DNA of 64,000 bases from Typhlomys cinereus. Lineage: Eukaryota > Chordata > Mammalia > Rodentia > Platacanthomyidae. Shown here in pieces: positions 12,238-22,902 of this stretch. Positions within the stretch are counted from its first letter, which is position 1. Each line of letters starts with the position of its first letter. The stretch lies in contig JALPQD010000413.1 of the NCBI GenBank assembly GCA_023101885.1, forward strand, positions 1,399,650 to 1,463,649, given 5' to 3'. Under the pieces are notes generated by a model. The model had not been told where the DNA came from. It ran no database searches and saw only the letters and a program-made list of their open reading frames with translations. Position numbers and translations under genes: made by a program.

Positions 12238-15200
12238 AGCAAATAATTTTTTTTAAGATGGGCAGAGTTTGCGCTCTCCTCTTCTCACATACTCAACCTG
12301 GCACACTTCCGTCTCCCCTGGTCTCCAAATCCGGGTGGGTAGACATCCACTGGATACCCTGTAACTTAACTCCACTGTGGCATTACCTCCCTGCAGATAG
12401 CATCAGATCTCACAAGCTAGGGACTTGGTTCCCAAGACTGGTCCCCACTTCTCAGTACCAATCCAGATCTCAAGTGGGGAAACATCTTTCCAACTGGCTA
12501 AAAACTGTAGTGTTTTCTCAGTCTTCTTGGCTTTGATTAATTTGCTAGACCTGCTCAAGGAACTCAAGAAAACCTTTTCTTTGTTTTACCCACTTTACTA
12601 TGAAGGATGTGATAAAGGAAACAGAAGTGATACTTTAGACAGCTTTGGAAGGGTATTGACTGCAGGACCTTCCATTCCTGTGGAACTGGGTTCAGGGCAC
12701 GCTGCCATCCCAGCAGGTAGATAGATGTGTTTGAGACAAGGCCTCACTATGTAACTAGGGTAACCTTACAGCAATCTCCTACCTCGGCCCCCTATGTATT
12801 GAATGTGTTCTTGTTCTCCAGTATGGAAGCTTTTCAGATTTTCTCCTTTGAAGTTTGTATGGAGACTCCATTGTGGAAGCCTGAGATGTGTGGTGTCATT
12901 GGCCATTGCTGACCATTTCCACTTTCAGTTCCTTTCGTCTCCTGTGTAGTTGGGATGATGGAACTTGAAATTCTTCCTTCTGATCCGTGGTGTGTTCACC
13001 TGGCAAGCAGCGCCCTCCACAAGGCTGCTGAGGCAACTCAGCAGTCATCTCATTAGCATGCAACATGACACCATTTTATTGATTCTAAGGGATTTAGGAG
13101 CTGTGCGCTAGGATGAAGACCAAATATATATTTCTAATTATAAATATATCACAGCAAGATTCTTTGGCTCTGACAGATGTACCCCAGAGCACTTGCTCAA
13201 TATGTTTACTGGCAAATCCATTTAAAAATGTGTGCACCAGACACACAGGACAATCTCAGGAACTAAAGAAATCATAGCAGGTGATATTTATCTGCACTGC
13301 CGTGCGCCAGACAATGAACAGTCACATGTATTTGCTCAGTGAGTCCAACCGTGTTATGCTATGGGAACCATTTACCAAGAGGAAGCGAAGACAAGAGGAA
13401 GCTGACTTGCCTGGGGGTCGCACAGCTGGGAAGTGGTGGCACCAGGTCCTGCGTGGGTGGTATAGCTCTGTTTGTGCCCATGTTGCCTGGCTGGGCTGTC
13501 TATCGGAGGCAAGGGTGTCTGGGCACTTGATAGAGAGAAACCACATCCAGCAGGCTTCCAGTTCGTAGGAGGGAATTGCATCTCAAGTTTATTGCATAGC
13601 AGGAAGGTTTTAAGGAAGTAAGAAGAAGCAGAGCCAGGTCCTGGGTAGAGGGTCGATCTTCTGGCCATCAACCCCTCACTGCAAATGCTGACCCTTTGAA
13701 GGGGGATTTGGAGCCAGTTTGCCACCGTGGTAATCACCCATGCTCCAGTTCTCTGAGGATTCAGACTCAGGTGTGAGAGGCAGCACTAAGTGGAAGAATT
13801 GTAGTGGTGGATCCATGGTAGAGCTAGAGCGCTTGCCTAGTACCCAAGGGGTTCTGAGTTCAGACCTCGGGTTGCCGGGAAACAAACCACCAGTGGAGGA
13901 AACCGGAGCCGGAGGGGTGGACAGACTTTGTCCTCCTGGGGCAGGACCGAGGCCCAGGGACTTCCCGCTAGCCTCCGCAGAGCCCTGCCAGCTTCCATTA
14001 GCTGGAACCCTTCAGTGACACAAAGCACTGTGCCTTGATGGTTTCCATGTCCTCTCGGGAAAGGTATTTGAGGGCAGATCATAATTTCATTAGAATTTTA
14101 GGACAGATGTGGAAACCAACCTCTCTTTTCTTTTCAATAGCCTTGCACGGGGCAGCTGCATTCCTGACTGTGAACCAGGCACCTATTTTGATTCTGAGCT
14201 GATCACATGTGGAGAATGTCATCACACCTGCCGAACCTGCGTGGGTGAGCAGCTTGCCTGCCAAGGCCTTTGCTTCATTGGGCAGTCACATCTGGGGTTA
14301 CCAAGTGGACAGGCCAGCTTTCTCGAAACCAAGGAAGTTCTAGAACTCTAGCGAAATTTATTGATACATTAAGATTCAAAGGCAAGGGGCTAGAAGTATA
14401 GCTCAGAGGTAGAGCATTTGCTTTGGTTAAAAGATTGGAGGTAGGGATAGAAACACAAAGGCCCTCCAGCCCTCTCAGGGTGGGTTTGGGGGGTGAGGAG
14501 TTATTGTTTAATAAGTCTAGAATTTCCTTTTGGTAAATGAAGGATAGTCTAGAGGTAAGGGGTGGCAATGAGTTGTCCAACAATGTAAATGTACCAATGC
14601 CAGCCAAGTGTACATTTTGGAATGGTGGAGATGATAACTGGTATTTAGTTACATCATACCACAATTTTAAAATTAAAAACAAAACAACCTAAACCACAAA
14701 GACCCACTTTGAGCCAACAGTCTAGGTTTTCCAGCACTAAAACAAACAAACAACAACAGCAAAAAAAAACAAAACAAAACTTGGTAGAGCCAAGAATGCT
14801 TTTCAGATAAAGAGACAAGGATGCTGAACTGTTCATGAGCTTGTCAGAGGATTCACTTGCCTTAGAGCTCCGCTCTTGTTGCATAATGAAGCTAAAGTGC
14901 AACGCCATAAAGACCTGAAGCCTCTGAGAAGGATGGGGATGAACCCGCATGGAGATGGAGATGTGATAAAATCAACATCCGCTCTCTGTACTCATCTCTG
15001 CTTTTGTGAGCGTTTTATTCAAAGAGGGAAAGACTGCCATAAAGAATTTTACATGTGTTATAACTTCCCACAAAGATTATAGCACAGATGTCTCCAGGCA
15101 CAGTTTTTATGCAGAATACAGCGGAGATTTCATTCATTTTATTGAGTTTCGCTTTGCAGTTATCCACCAGGGCATCATGAGCTGGCACGCTCAGACGGGT

Positions 15201-16790
15201 TGCATGCAGGTGAAGCCTTCCCTATCTGCTCCCAGCATTCCAGTGCACTCTGAGGAACTCAAATTAGACTCGGTGTTTGCTGCAGTGACAACTTCAATCT
15301 CTGCTAAGTCTCAGTTGCCACAGTGCCATTTGTAGGAAATGCTATAGACCAGACACAGCCCTTCCTACTGTGGCCCTAACTGTACCAGCCAAAAGTAGAC
15401 AGGTCAGAGATCTTAGGACACACAAGCAATGGCTAGGAGTAACTGTAGTCACCTGTGGGAGACATACCTGCTCCTGAACAACCCCAGGAGACAGGCTCAA
15501 CCTTTGGAAGAGTCTCCCCTTGGATAGCCAGAGGCTACCCTGCTCTGCATCTAGCATCTCTTTTATTACTGGTTTAGCCCAGGTTGTTCAAAAAGCATCT
15601 CAAATGTTGCTTATTAAATGTTACAATCACTTGAATCCAGAATATTCAGACCTGTGGTTATATAACTCCATTGAACTCAAGAACTCAGTTCACTTTTCTT
15701 TTTTGTTGGAGCCCCAGGCTGCCTGGAGCAAATGGTTTTATTGAGTATTTCTAGGCTTTCTCAGCTTGACCCTGAGCCTTCTCCATCACTTCAGGCATTC
15801 AACTCAACAGGGTACAAGTGCATGGAGGGAGGGAAATTCTCCAAACCTCCCTGTGCTCTTCAGTCTGGGCTCTTCTGAAGCTCCTGGGAGCACACACAAA
15901 CCCAGATAGTCACTGGGGACAGAGACTCAGAGTCACTAGAAGCTCCTGAGCGCAAGTCAGATATGCATGTCACAAGCAGCATCTGTGTCTGGTGACATCT
16001 TGAGTAGCAGGAAGTTTTGATCCTTTGGCAATTCCACATCTTCCAGGGGTTCATGAGTGGACCCATGGTTAGAGCAGTGCCTGGCTCCACCTGCCCAATT
16101 TGGGACATAGCCATTAACCAACTGGTGACGAGTGAGAATGCATAACTCGCATGCTAGGTTGAGAAGCAGTACTCCCCAGGCACTTAGGAAGGTTGGTCCT
16201 ACCCTGTGTCATGCTGTAGCTGAGAAAGCACAACAGGAAATAGCATGTCAAAATACTGACAGGGTTGGCAAGATGGCTCAGTGGATAAAGGGGCCTTTGG
16301 GCAAATCTGAATACCTCAGTTTGACTCTCAGAACCTACATAATAGAAGGAAAGAGCCAACTCCTGCAAGTTGTCTTCTGACCTTCACATACATACTGTGG
16401 TATTTACACACACATACACACACACAAACTAAATGTACCTAAATAATTAATTTAAAATGTAGGAAAAAAGGCCCTCATTAACTCATGAGATCTGCAAGTT
16501 GCAATAAAAATCACCATGGCAACAGGTGAACACCAATGTAATAGTGGTATGAATATCAAAGGCAACCAACAGCTTTCTGATTGAACTCAAGACTGCTTGT
16601 CAGAATGGAGCACATTCCTGTTAATGTTAACTAGAACAAGAACCTAAAAAGCAAAGGAAAGGAAATAGATCAATAGGGAAAAACAGCCAATGAACTATAG
16701 GTAGGAGACAATACACCAAACTGCTCTATAAATAGGTACTATTATACTCATAGATTTGAAAAACATTTAGCACTTAAATGTATAGATCTT

Positions 16791-16834
<44 letters not shown>

Positions 16835-19800
16835 CTTAACACCCTGAAGAGATGGAGCCTAGGCCAATATAAGAGCAGTGAAGTGGCAACAATGGCCAGC
16901 CATAATGCAGCGTACCAGCAATGCTAACCTAGAATCATGCCATCCTACTCTCTCCCCATCCTAAGGCTTAGGGAACCTCATGGAAGAAGGGTAAGTTTAA
17001 GATAAAGAGGAGTAATTAAGATTGTAAGAACCTAAAAATGGGAAAGTCCACCACTGGACAAGACACTATATTCAAGGCAGGACTGCTACATCCAGGAACT
17101 CACTGCAGTGAGATTTGTCCTTAAAAGACCTCATAATGTCTGAAATACCAGCATGCCCCTGTAGACTATAAGGAACTGAAGAGAGATAAGAACACACTGT
17201 GGAAACCTTAGGAACTAGAGCTGGATGAGTGAAAGGAAATGCCTCTGTCAGTGGGGTGGCCCGAGGAGGGGCAACTTGTTATGCCACAGAGGCCTGAACC
17301 TCCACAAGAGTAGACAAGCCAGAGGGTCCATAGAAGCAGTCAGGCAGGAGGGGGGGATGGAGGGAAGAAGGGATTATACTCAATATGCTTGTAAAACTGA
17401 AGAATAAGTAATTTTTTAAAAAATTTAGAAAAAGAGAAATGCCACGAGCAATCCAGAGAGATTTCAAAAGCAAAGCAAAGCAATGTTTCCTACCATAGCA
17501 CTTGTCACAGCATGTTTTTCTTGCCTGTGGCTGCTTCATGACAGGCCCCATGATTGATGCAACTGAATGGGTTAGCAAAAGCGTACCCCATTTGCTATTG
17601 CTATTACCATTGTGGGAGCATCGAAAGTGCTCAAAGTCTATGAAAGACCTGATGGAATCCTCAAGAGACTACACATTCTAAAATTCGTAATTTTAACACT
17701 TGTGAAAGAGTTCACTTAGCAAATGTGTCTGTCTGTATTTCTGTTATAATTGAACACATGTAACAGAAAATTGACCAGCTTGCCTGTTTAAAAGGGCACC
17801 TGACATAGCTGGGCAATTTGCGGGGTGCAGTATTATAACTTGCTGCTTGTGGTCAGTGTGGAATAAGCACTTCCAGCCCCTCAGATGTTCTTACGTCTGC
17901 GTTGCCTCTGATTCTTCTCTATTATTTGGAAATGTGTCTAATTATTGTATACCATATTGCCCTATTAATGTTTCAGGACTATATCAGTTACTGCTCTCAT
18001 CTCTGGGGCAAAAGTTCTGACCAAAGCAGCTGAGGGAAAAGTTTATTTTAGCTCACAGTTGAAGGGCATAGTCTATCGTGGCAGGGAAGCAGGGTGACCA
18101 GAGCATGTAAAAATGCCGGGCAGAAATGGTGGGGGCCTATAATTCCAGCCTTGGAAGGCCAAGCCTGAGAAATGCAGAGCAAAGAAAGGAGGTAGAGCGA
18201 TCCAGGATGATCCCCAAAATCATCCTTTGGCCCTCACAAGCACACACACTCAAGTGCACTCATGTTCATACACCCACATGCTCGCACTCCTATATATATC
18301 GAAAAACAAAAAATAGCAGTTTTGTTCATCTTCAATAAGACTAAGTAGGTTCACGGTGTGAACACACAGAGCCCCAGCCCACAGGAGACTGTCTATATTG
18401 TGAGATGCTTACACCTGACCAAGGGAGGCCATCCCTGTTAAGGACACTTAGAATCCTGGCCCAGGGAGGCCATACCCATTGTGGGTGCACAGAGCCCCCA
18501 ACCTAAGAAAGCCATCCACATGGATCAAAGTCACACCAAAATGTTCACCTAGGGATTGTGATTGCTGCAGAACAGCCGTTTTCTCTTACTGGTCCGCTCA
18601 CAGTTCCAGAGGTCTAAGAGCATAGTGCTAACATGGGCTGGAACTCGTGATGGATGACATCACATTGGTGGGAGTAGACGTGAGAGGAAAGAAGAGGGGT
18701 CTATCAGACTTCGTCTGTACCTTCCAACCCTGCCACAATACAGACCAAACTTTCAATGATTCAGTGTTCTAGGGGCACACTGCACTGCACGTCAGCCAGC
18801 AGCCACCTCGTTGCCTCCCTTCCACACCTCGTGCCAAGTGTTCCTTGGGGACGCTTGTCAGACCGATCACTCCATCTAGTCACTGAAGTCCAGTATCTGA
18901 CTCCAAGCCAAACCTCAAACTTTGCTCCACAGCTCTTCATGCTGAGCTCTAGTCCCTGGAGACCACTGCACCCCACCCACGGACCACTGCACATTTATCT
19001 CACAAGCACACCTGTCAACAGTATTTCCTCCTTTTCCTTTGTCACCTTCCACAGTGCTCTGGCCACTAAAGCTGTGCTGCAGGCTGTGAACACATGCTGT
19101 GGACGTGACCTATAGTCACAACTTGGACAGCTAAGAACCATGTGGAAATGGCCTGGGTGTCATATCCCATTTAACCCAGTCAGACCCTCATCTTCATCTC
19201 AGCACATAGGTGCTTCACAGTCCTGGCACATCTCAGTTTGGGCACTGTGGCCAATGAGTGGCTGCTGCACTGGTTAGCCCCAGGCTGATGGGACAGGACT
19301 TGGTGGAATTGACATGGAGAAGGTACTCCCCAGATCAGCCCAGACCTCTGATGTCCGCATGTGTGGCCTGGACATGGGAACTGCCTCCAGCAGTCATCCT
19401 TCAAGTGTAGCTAGCCCTCAGCAAGCACCTGGGGGCATCTGAGGAGTCCCACACACTCTCTGATATCTGCTTCTTCTGCACCTCTCAGGACCCAGCAGAG
19501 AAGAATGCATTCACTGTGCAAAAAACTTCCACTTCCAGGACTGGAAATGCGTGCCAGCCTGCGGCGAGGGCTTCTACCCAGAGGAGATGCCTGGCTTGCC
19601 CCACAAAGTGTGTCGAAGGTACGGTCATCTAGGCTTTGACCCAGATTGCTGGGGAGTGCTCCAGGGAGGAGCAGCTATCCAACTTGAGTATTTGGGGGCT
19701 GGGGGGACATCTTTGCTAGAGCCATGGGGAGGCGCGTGCCACCTCAGCCCCCAACTGCTGTGGTACTGTGAGTACACGGGAGGAACCCATTTACCAAGGA

Positions 19801-22800
19801 AGGAACACCTGCAACGAGTGACTGCCAATGTGGAAAGCCAGTTGGCAGCCCTCAGGCCTCTGTTTACTTAATGCGTAATTCTTCGTCAAGCACCTACCGT
19901 ATGCAGCAGGCACTTGCTAGTGCTAGAAGGGGGCAGGGAATGGAGAAACAAGGCACCTGCTCACTGGCCTCGCACTCCAAGAACAGGTTGTGCAAGGCAA
20001 CCCTGTGCCTTGGCACGAGCTGCCTTCACATTGTAGTAATCAGGAAGACCACATTTAGGGAGCTAAAACTCTTACTCTAAATTACATGTTTTAAAGGAAA
20101 TAAGACCCTGACCTCTGGTCAGTGCCAGAGATGGAAGGCCAAGTCCCAGTTTCCGCTCCCAGTGGGTAAGGCCACAGTAGGATCTGCCTCCCAGGCAACT
20201 CACATCTCTTGAACTGACTTGGCTAACATGTTTCTCTCTTTCTCTCAAATAAAAATAATATATATTTATATCTTTTAAGAAAGAACAGTATTAAACCAAT
20301 AAAATTGCCCAAAGCATGTTGGAGACAAACAAAACCAATCAAGTCCTTGCACTGGGGTGACCCACCAAAGAGGGGCCAGTGGGGGGGTGTCATATCTATA
20401 TGAGGTTCAGCACTCCACTGAGTTGGTTAGAAGCGCAGGGTCCTGGGACAGCTGTCTGCACAAACCTTTCAATTTCACCCGCAGCTAGTTTGCCAATAAT
20501 TAAAGCAAGGACGGCAGCGCAGGGAGAGCTTGGAACTTAATGATGATAATCACTGTCATCTGTCAAGTGCTCTGGAGCCCCAGGGAAGCAGCCGGGTCCC
20601 TGCGTGGCATCCAGAGGCATGGGCATCCGAGCCTCCCTGAGGCAGGAGGCAGGCCAGCTGGCAGGACCTCTTGGGTGGGTAATTGGAGGGGGTCGAGTGA
20701 CTCCCTGGATACTGGTTTTACCTGGAGGGTAGCTGTCGGCCCTGGAAAAGAGCTCAGTGGTGGGGTTAAATGTCCTGGAGAAATGTTCCCAGAGGAGGCC
20801 TGCACAGCCACCAAGTCATGAAGTGTCACCCTGAAGTGTCTGCAGGTGCACACCCCTCCCGGGGGAGCAGGGCCTGGGTTCACCTGCTTCTCCTCCAGTT
20901 CAGTGTCAGCTGCTAGAGAGCCACAGGCTCCCCAGGGACCATGGCTGCCCCTCTGCAAGGCAGCTGCAGAGCACTTGGCTACAGAAGGCTGATTTGGAAG
21001 TCAGGCAGGTACAGGCCTGCTGGGGTGCTAACTGCGTACAAACATTGGAGGACAGTCCAGCCAAGGCTCTCAAGAGAGGTGCTGAGCAGGCTTAGTAAGC
21101 GGGCCTTCCATGGGGAGCCAGGACATCTTGTGGGGTTCTTGTCAGAGAGGCAGACTGACTAGTCACTTACGAGTCTTGGTTACAATTTGCCAAACATGGT
21201 AGAGAAGTTCATGTCCGCATCGGGAGCTGAAGGAACTGACCATACATACCACATCCACAGAAGAGCTGAGAGAGCCACTCACTGGCAGCATGTGTGGACA
21301 CTGAAGCAGCCAAAATACCAAACCTGCTCTACCTTATTCACCTGCCCAAGGAATGGCCCCACCCACTGTGGGCTAGGTCCCCCTCCATTATTTAAACAAT
21401 CTTCTGCAGGTTTGCCGAGGGCTTGCCCCAACAGAGGTGCCCAAAGGCTCTGCCCTCAATTGTCAGATTGACACCTCTATCTAACTGACAAATGCTCTAG
21501 ACCAGACAGCAAACAGTTTGAGCTTTGGGGGTCCTGTTACTTAGCTCTACACCTGAAGTGATCACAGTTCAGGTATGCGTGAGCACATTCGGCACAGGGA
21601 CAGTCCCCTGAGTCACAGTGTCCTGTACTAGCAGCCAGTCCTGGGGCCAGGGTGGGCCAGGACTGTTTGAGAGAGGCAGAAACTGGAAGGGCCTGTCCCC
21701 ATGTTCCCCGGTGAGGCAGGCGTGACAGTCAAAGAGGCTTGGTCTGTAGGTAGCTGCAGTCCCTCGGGTCAGCTCCAGAGTAAGTTTATTACCTCCGTAA
21801 CCCCCAGCCTCCAGCCATCACAGCTGCACAACTTTGCCCTCCTGGGACAGCAGAGCATTCAGATAGGAAGAAGGACCTGCCAACACTCGGCTCATGTTCT
21901 AGAGCATCCTAGGGGGCAGTTGCAGCCTCTCCACAGAGCAGCCAAGCTGAGGGGTCAGGAGGACGTGCAAGGAGACTAGAAGGGCTCTGGGAAGGAGCCC
22001 AGCTGGGCTGAGGTCTTCCCTGGACCTCAGCGAGCTGCCGCTTCCCACAGGTGTGATGAGAACTGTCTGAGCTGCGAGGGCACCAGCAGGAACTGCAGCA
22101 AGTGCAAGGCGGGCTTCACGCAGCTGGGGACATCCTGCATCACCAACCACACGTGCAGCAATGGTGAGCATTGGCAGGGGACCTAAGACCATCCTTGCAG
22201 GGCTGCCCTGGGGCATACACTTGCCTCTGCTCGACTGTCCGTCTGGGGCTCCCACGGGCCATGGCTTCTCAACATTGACCCGAAGCACCCCTTCCCCAGC
22301 CTGCCCAGTTACTGCTGGTCAGTTGACTGAAGGATTCTGAAGAAGGATTCTGTTTTTATACTGGTCCCTCTCTCCTGCCAGAGGCTGCGGGCAGCTCTGG
22401 TATGATAGCTTCCTAGCAGGAGAGGCCAGATCTCGAAGGGGTCAAAATCAGGAGGCCTGGGAGCACAGAACTCAGAGTCTAGACCGAAATTCCTACAGCA
22501 GGAATCACAATTATCCACGGAAAGCTTCTTTCTGTACTTGTGCTGTGGGAGGGGCCTGGTTCTCCAGATAGGTAGGGGGGATGGTCAGTTATGAAAGTAG
22601 AAACCTAGAGGAAAAGCAAAAACAGTGCCCAGCTTGGGCACTCTGGGAAAGGAGGAGGGTCAGCAGAGGCCTCTATTCGGGAGGCCTGATGCAGGAGGTG
22701 GGGGTGGGGGGAGGTGACCAGAAGGGAGGCTTGCACTCAATCTAGCTGCCAGGCTGCCATGTGTGACTAACCACCACACCCTCCTTGTCCTTTCCTGGCA

Positions 22801-22902
22801 CCAGCTGACGAGACCTTCTGTGAGATGGTGAAGTCCAACCGGCTCTGTGAGCGGAAACTCTTCATCCAGTTCTGCTGCCGCACATGTCTCCTGGCCGGGT
22901 AG
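1..22902 (+). CDS. PCSK6: PCSK6 (PACE4), 3' part of the gene: nine coding exons
   Basis: Proprotein convertase subtilisin/kexin type 6 is a secreted, calcium-dependent serine protease that cleaves precursors such as TGF-beta-family proteins after basic residues. The catalytic domain lies upstream of this window. The window encodes the last 340 residues: the end of the P domain, the Cys-rich furin-like repeats, and a C-terminal PLAC domain. Exons join as 1-153, 312-350, 6651-6753, 7961-8157, 9598-9685, 14141-14244, 19489-19618, 22051-22163 and 22805-22902. All introns are GT-AG, all phases agree, and the total is 1023 nt (341 codons with stop). Residues such as DKGCDGPNADQC, CPLGYFGDTAARRC and FCCRTCLLAG match the mammalian PACE4 C-terminus as I know it. 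The cationic RRCRRCHK stretch fits the known heparan-sulphate tethering of this domain. Nothing in the reading frame is broken. Confidence 0.96.
312..350 (+). CDS. PCSK6: PCSK6 13-codon micro-exon
   Basis: A 39-nt exon lies between CACACAG| and |GTAAGT, only 158 nt after the preceding donor. It enters and leaves in phase 1, so skipping it keeps the frame. It encodes residues 51-63, APSIQGSPNILQT, followed by a split Ser. Human PACE4 has a similar short segment, which I believe is alternatively spliced between isoforms. It adds a Ser/Pro/Gln-rich hinge before the first Cys-rich repeat. Confidence 0.88.
351..3030. other. PCSK6 intron, apparently unique part
   Basis: I recognise no gene or young repeat in this first part of the 6.3-kb intron. 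Several short open frames on both strands lack start context, splice partners or protein-like composition. Base composition is average. Confidence 0.5.
3038..3178 (+). repeat. Old B1-like (7SL-derived) SINE
   Basis: Degenerate B1 landmarks are in order: 'AGCCACTTGAG', 'ACGATCACAAGTTCAAGGCC', 'TGCCTGGGCTACAGAGTGAG' and 'CCTGTCTCAAAACC'. Heavy divergence indicates an old copy inside a PCSK6 intron. Confidence 0.65.
4098..4240 (+). repeat. MIR-like ancient SINE fragment
   Basis: The 'TTTACTGAGCACCTGCTGTG' core followed by 'CTCCAGACA' is the hallmark of the mammalian-wide MIR core. The rest is decayed. Confidence 0.5.
4934..4968. repeat. (CA)n microsatellite
   Basis: About 17 CA units within a PCSK6 intron. 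Open frames through it reflect the repeat and are not genes. Confidence 0.95.
5641..5925 (-). repeat. Young-type tRNA-derived SINE with (TG)n tail
   Basis: On the minus strand this reads as a B2-like head with A box and B box, then the GC-rich body seen in the copies at 24433 and 30958, then a (CA)n tail (5664-5712 here). Flanks 5624-5640 and 5926-5942 match at 15 of 17 positions (AAGACTTGAATTTTTAA versus AAGATTTTAATTTTTAA), a credible target-site duplication. Confidence 0.88.
6268..6426. repeat. Minisatellite, about five degenerate ~29-bp units
   Basis: Successive units start near 6268, 6297, 6327, 6354, 6383 and 6412. They share GATAGAGTATGCAGTGCTCT-like and TGTCATGTGA-like segments. Units vary from about 27 to 30 bp with many substitutions. 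It lies about 225 bp before the PCSK6 exon at 6651. Confidence 0.75.
6651..6753 (+). CDS. PCSK6: PCSK6 exon: start of the Cys-rich domain
   Basis: 103 nt, phase 1 to phase 2, between TCTTTAAG| and |GTAAGG. It encodes residues 64-98, beginning SVCHPECGDKGCDGPNADQC and continuing LNCIHFSLGNAKTG. The cysteine spacing is that of a furin-like repeat, so this is the first module of the C-terminal Cys-rich domain. It lies 6.3 kb after the micro-exon. Confidence 0.95.
6754..7960. repeat. PCSK6 intron with GTTTT run and decayed B1
   Basis: Most of this 1.2-kb intron looks unique. A (GTTTT)n run at about 7592-7629 leads into minus-strand B1-like sequence to about 7725 ('GGCAAGGTCTC', 'CTTGAACTCAATCCTCCTAG'). 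Confidence 0.5.
7961..8157 (+). CDS. PCSK6: PCSK6 exon: furin-like repeats with cationic stretch
   Basis: 197 nt, phase 2 to phase 1, between TTTCCCACAG| and |GTAAGT. It encodes residues 98-164, including CPLGYFGDTAARRCRRCHKG and then CLSCRRGFYHHQEMSTCVTL. The Cys-x-x-Cys pattern is typical of furin-like repeats. The clustered Arg and Lys residues correspond to the region of PACE4 reported to bind heparan-sulphate proteoglycans. Confidence 0.96.
8158..9597. other. PCSK6 intron, no recognisable feature
   Basis: 1.44 kb with no repeat or gene I can recognise. The open frames are short and not protein-like. Confidence 0.5.
9598..9685 (+). CDS. PCSK6: PCSK6 exon: furin-like repeat
   Basis: 88 nt, phase 1 to phase 2, between TTTCTCTAG| and |GTGAGC. 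It encodes residues 164-193, with NCLKCHPSCKKCVDEPEKCT followed by VCKEGF. The six Cys residues are regularly spaced, as expected for one furin-like repeat. Confidence 0.95.
9686..10817. other. PCSK6 intron: unique sequence with a (CT)n tract
   Basis: It holds a (CT)n microsatellite at 10244-10272 with a pyrimidine-rich shoulder to about 10320. The rest shows nothing recognisable. Confidence 0.5.
10818..10940 (+). repeat. MIR-like ancient SINE fragment
   Basis: The order 'GGACTTACCGAGCATCTGCT', 'CCTTATCACCACCTTCCATC' and 'GACTCATTATTATCTC' follows the MIR consensus (ACTTACTGAGC, then ATTATTATC). It is decayed. Confidence 0.5.
11068..11326 (-). repeat. Older member of the tRNA-derived SINE family
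   Basis: On the plus strand it reads GTGTGTGTG, a body containing GGAATCATCCTAGATG and TTGCTTTGCTCTGGGATCTC, then the reverse complement of the tRNA-like head (CTACGGAGCCATCTACTCCA). The same landmarks recur at 26285, 38525, 50470, 52622, 53915 and 61965. Confidence 0.8.
12045..12245 (+). repeat. tRNA-derived (B2-superfamily) SINE with (CT)n tail
   Basis: The head 'GACAGACAGTTTAGCCACAA', then 'CCTGCTTGCAAACCTGGTGA', 'GACCTGAGTTCC' (B-box region) and 'CCCACATGATAGAAG', ends in a (CT)n run at 12180-12240. Confidence 0.65.
13270..13470 (+). repeat. MIR-like ancient SINE
   Basis: The 3' half, 'CTTGCCTGGGGGTCGCACAG' followed by 'CTGGGAAGTGGTGGCACCAG', closely follows the MIR end (TGCCCAAGGTCACACAGCTAG). 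A weaker core precedes it. Confidence 0.55.
13800..14140. repeat. ID-like fragment and unremarkable intron sequence
   Basis: 'GGTAGAGCTAGAGCGCTTGC' followed by 'CTAGTACCC' and 'GAGTTCAGACCTCGG' resembles the tRNA-Ala-derived ID head at 13805-13875. The rest up to the exon at 14141 shows nothing else. Confidence 0.45.
14141..14244 (+). CDS. PCSK6: PCSK6 exon: furin-like repeat
   Basis: 104 nt, phase 2 to phase 1, between TTTTCAATAG| and |GTGAGC. It encodes residues 193-228, with LARGSCIPDCEPGTYFDSEL and CGECHHTCRTCVG. The Arg in HTCRTC stands where I recall Gly in human PACE4; this is an ordinary substitution. Introns of 4.5 kb and 5.2 kb flank the exon. Confidence 0.95.
14245..16255. other. 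PCSK6 intron, mostly unique sequence
   Basis: An ID-like scrap sits near 14385-14425 (TATAGCTCAGAGGTAGAGCA). The 14960-15320 stretch is free of repeats I can recognise and could be conserved non-coding DNA, which cannot be tested here. Confidence 0.45.
16258..16440 (+). repeat. B2-superfamily SINE with (CA)n tail
   Basis: Head 'GGCAAGATGGCTCAGTGGAT' with A box, then 'CCAACTCCTGCAAGTTGTCT' and 'TCTGACCTTCACATACATAC', then a (CA)n tail and AAATTAATTTAAAATG end. Confidence 0.75.
16794..16832. repeat. (GA)n microsatellite
   Basis: About 19 GA units directly upstream of LINE-like sequence in a PCSK6 intron. Confidence 0.95.
16850..17425 (+). repeat. LINE-like 3' end with polypurine tract
   Basis: The non-coding sequence ends in a G-rich polypurine tract (about 17343-17372) and an A/T-rich tail. 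It also shares 'TACTCTCTCCCCATCCT' with the start of the better-preserved element at 45569-46547 read on the minus strand. I infer a LINE-1-like 3' UTR. The copy is old. Confidence 0.5.
17975..18725 (+). repeat. Unclassified rodent interspersed repeats and SINE fragment
   Basis: 17975-18120 contains 'TTACTGCTCTCATCTCTGGG' and 'AGTTTATTTTAGCTCACAGT', resembling 33340-33780 and 49036-49260. A SINE-like block with a CA-rich tail follows (18105-18310). A similar 'GCTCACAGTTCCAGAGGTCT' block lies at 18550-18720. I cannot assign a family. Confidence 0.45.
18726..19488. other. PCSK6 intron, no recognisable feature
   Basis: I see no repeat or gene in this stretch before the exon at 19489. Confidence 0.45.
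19489..19618 (+). CDS. PCSK6: PCSK6 exon: furin-like repeat
   Basis: 130 nt, phase 1 to phase 2, between CACCTCTCAG| and |GTACGG. It encodes residues 228-271, with REECIHCAKNFHFQDWKCVP and ACGEGFYPEEMPGLPHKVCR. This is one further Cys-rich repeat. The donor GTACGG is acceptable but not consensus at +4. Confidence 0.95.
19619..22050. other. PCSK6 intron, mostly unique sequence
   Basis: A MIR-like scrap is near 19870-19925 (AAGCACCTACCGTATGCAGC). AT-rich sequence near 20235-20280 may be a SINE tail. Nothing else is recognisable. Confidence 0.45.
22051..22163 (+). CDS. PCSK6: PCSK6 exon: last furin-like repeat and start of the PLAC domain
   Basis: 113 nt, phase 2 to phase 1, between CTTCCCACAG| and |GTGAGC. 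It encodes residues 271-309, with CDENCLSCEGTSRNCSKCKA and CITNHTCSN. Two N-glycosylation sequons, NCS and NHT, are visible, as fits a secreted protein. The final Cys begins the PLAC module completed by the last exon. Confidence 0.95.
22164..22804. other. Last PCSK6 intron
   Basis: 641 nt with a G-rich stretch near 22690-22720 (GGAGGTGGGGGTGGGGGGAG). No recognisable repeat or gene. Confidence 0.5.
22805..22902 (+). CDS. PCSK6: PCSK6 terminal coding exon: PLAC domain and stop
   Basis: The acceptor is TGGCACCAG|CTGACG. The exon encodes residues 309-340, ADETFCEMVKSNRLCERKLF and IQFCCRTCLLAG, and ends in TAG at 22900-22902. This is the conserved Cys-rich PLAC end of PACE4. The preceding intron is short (641 nt). 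Confidence 0.96.
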
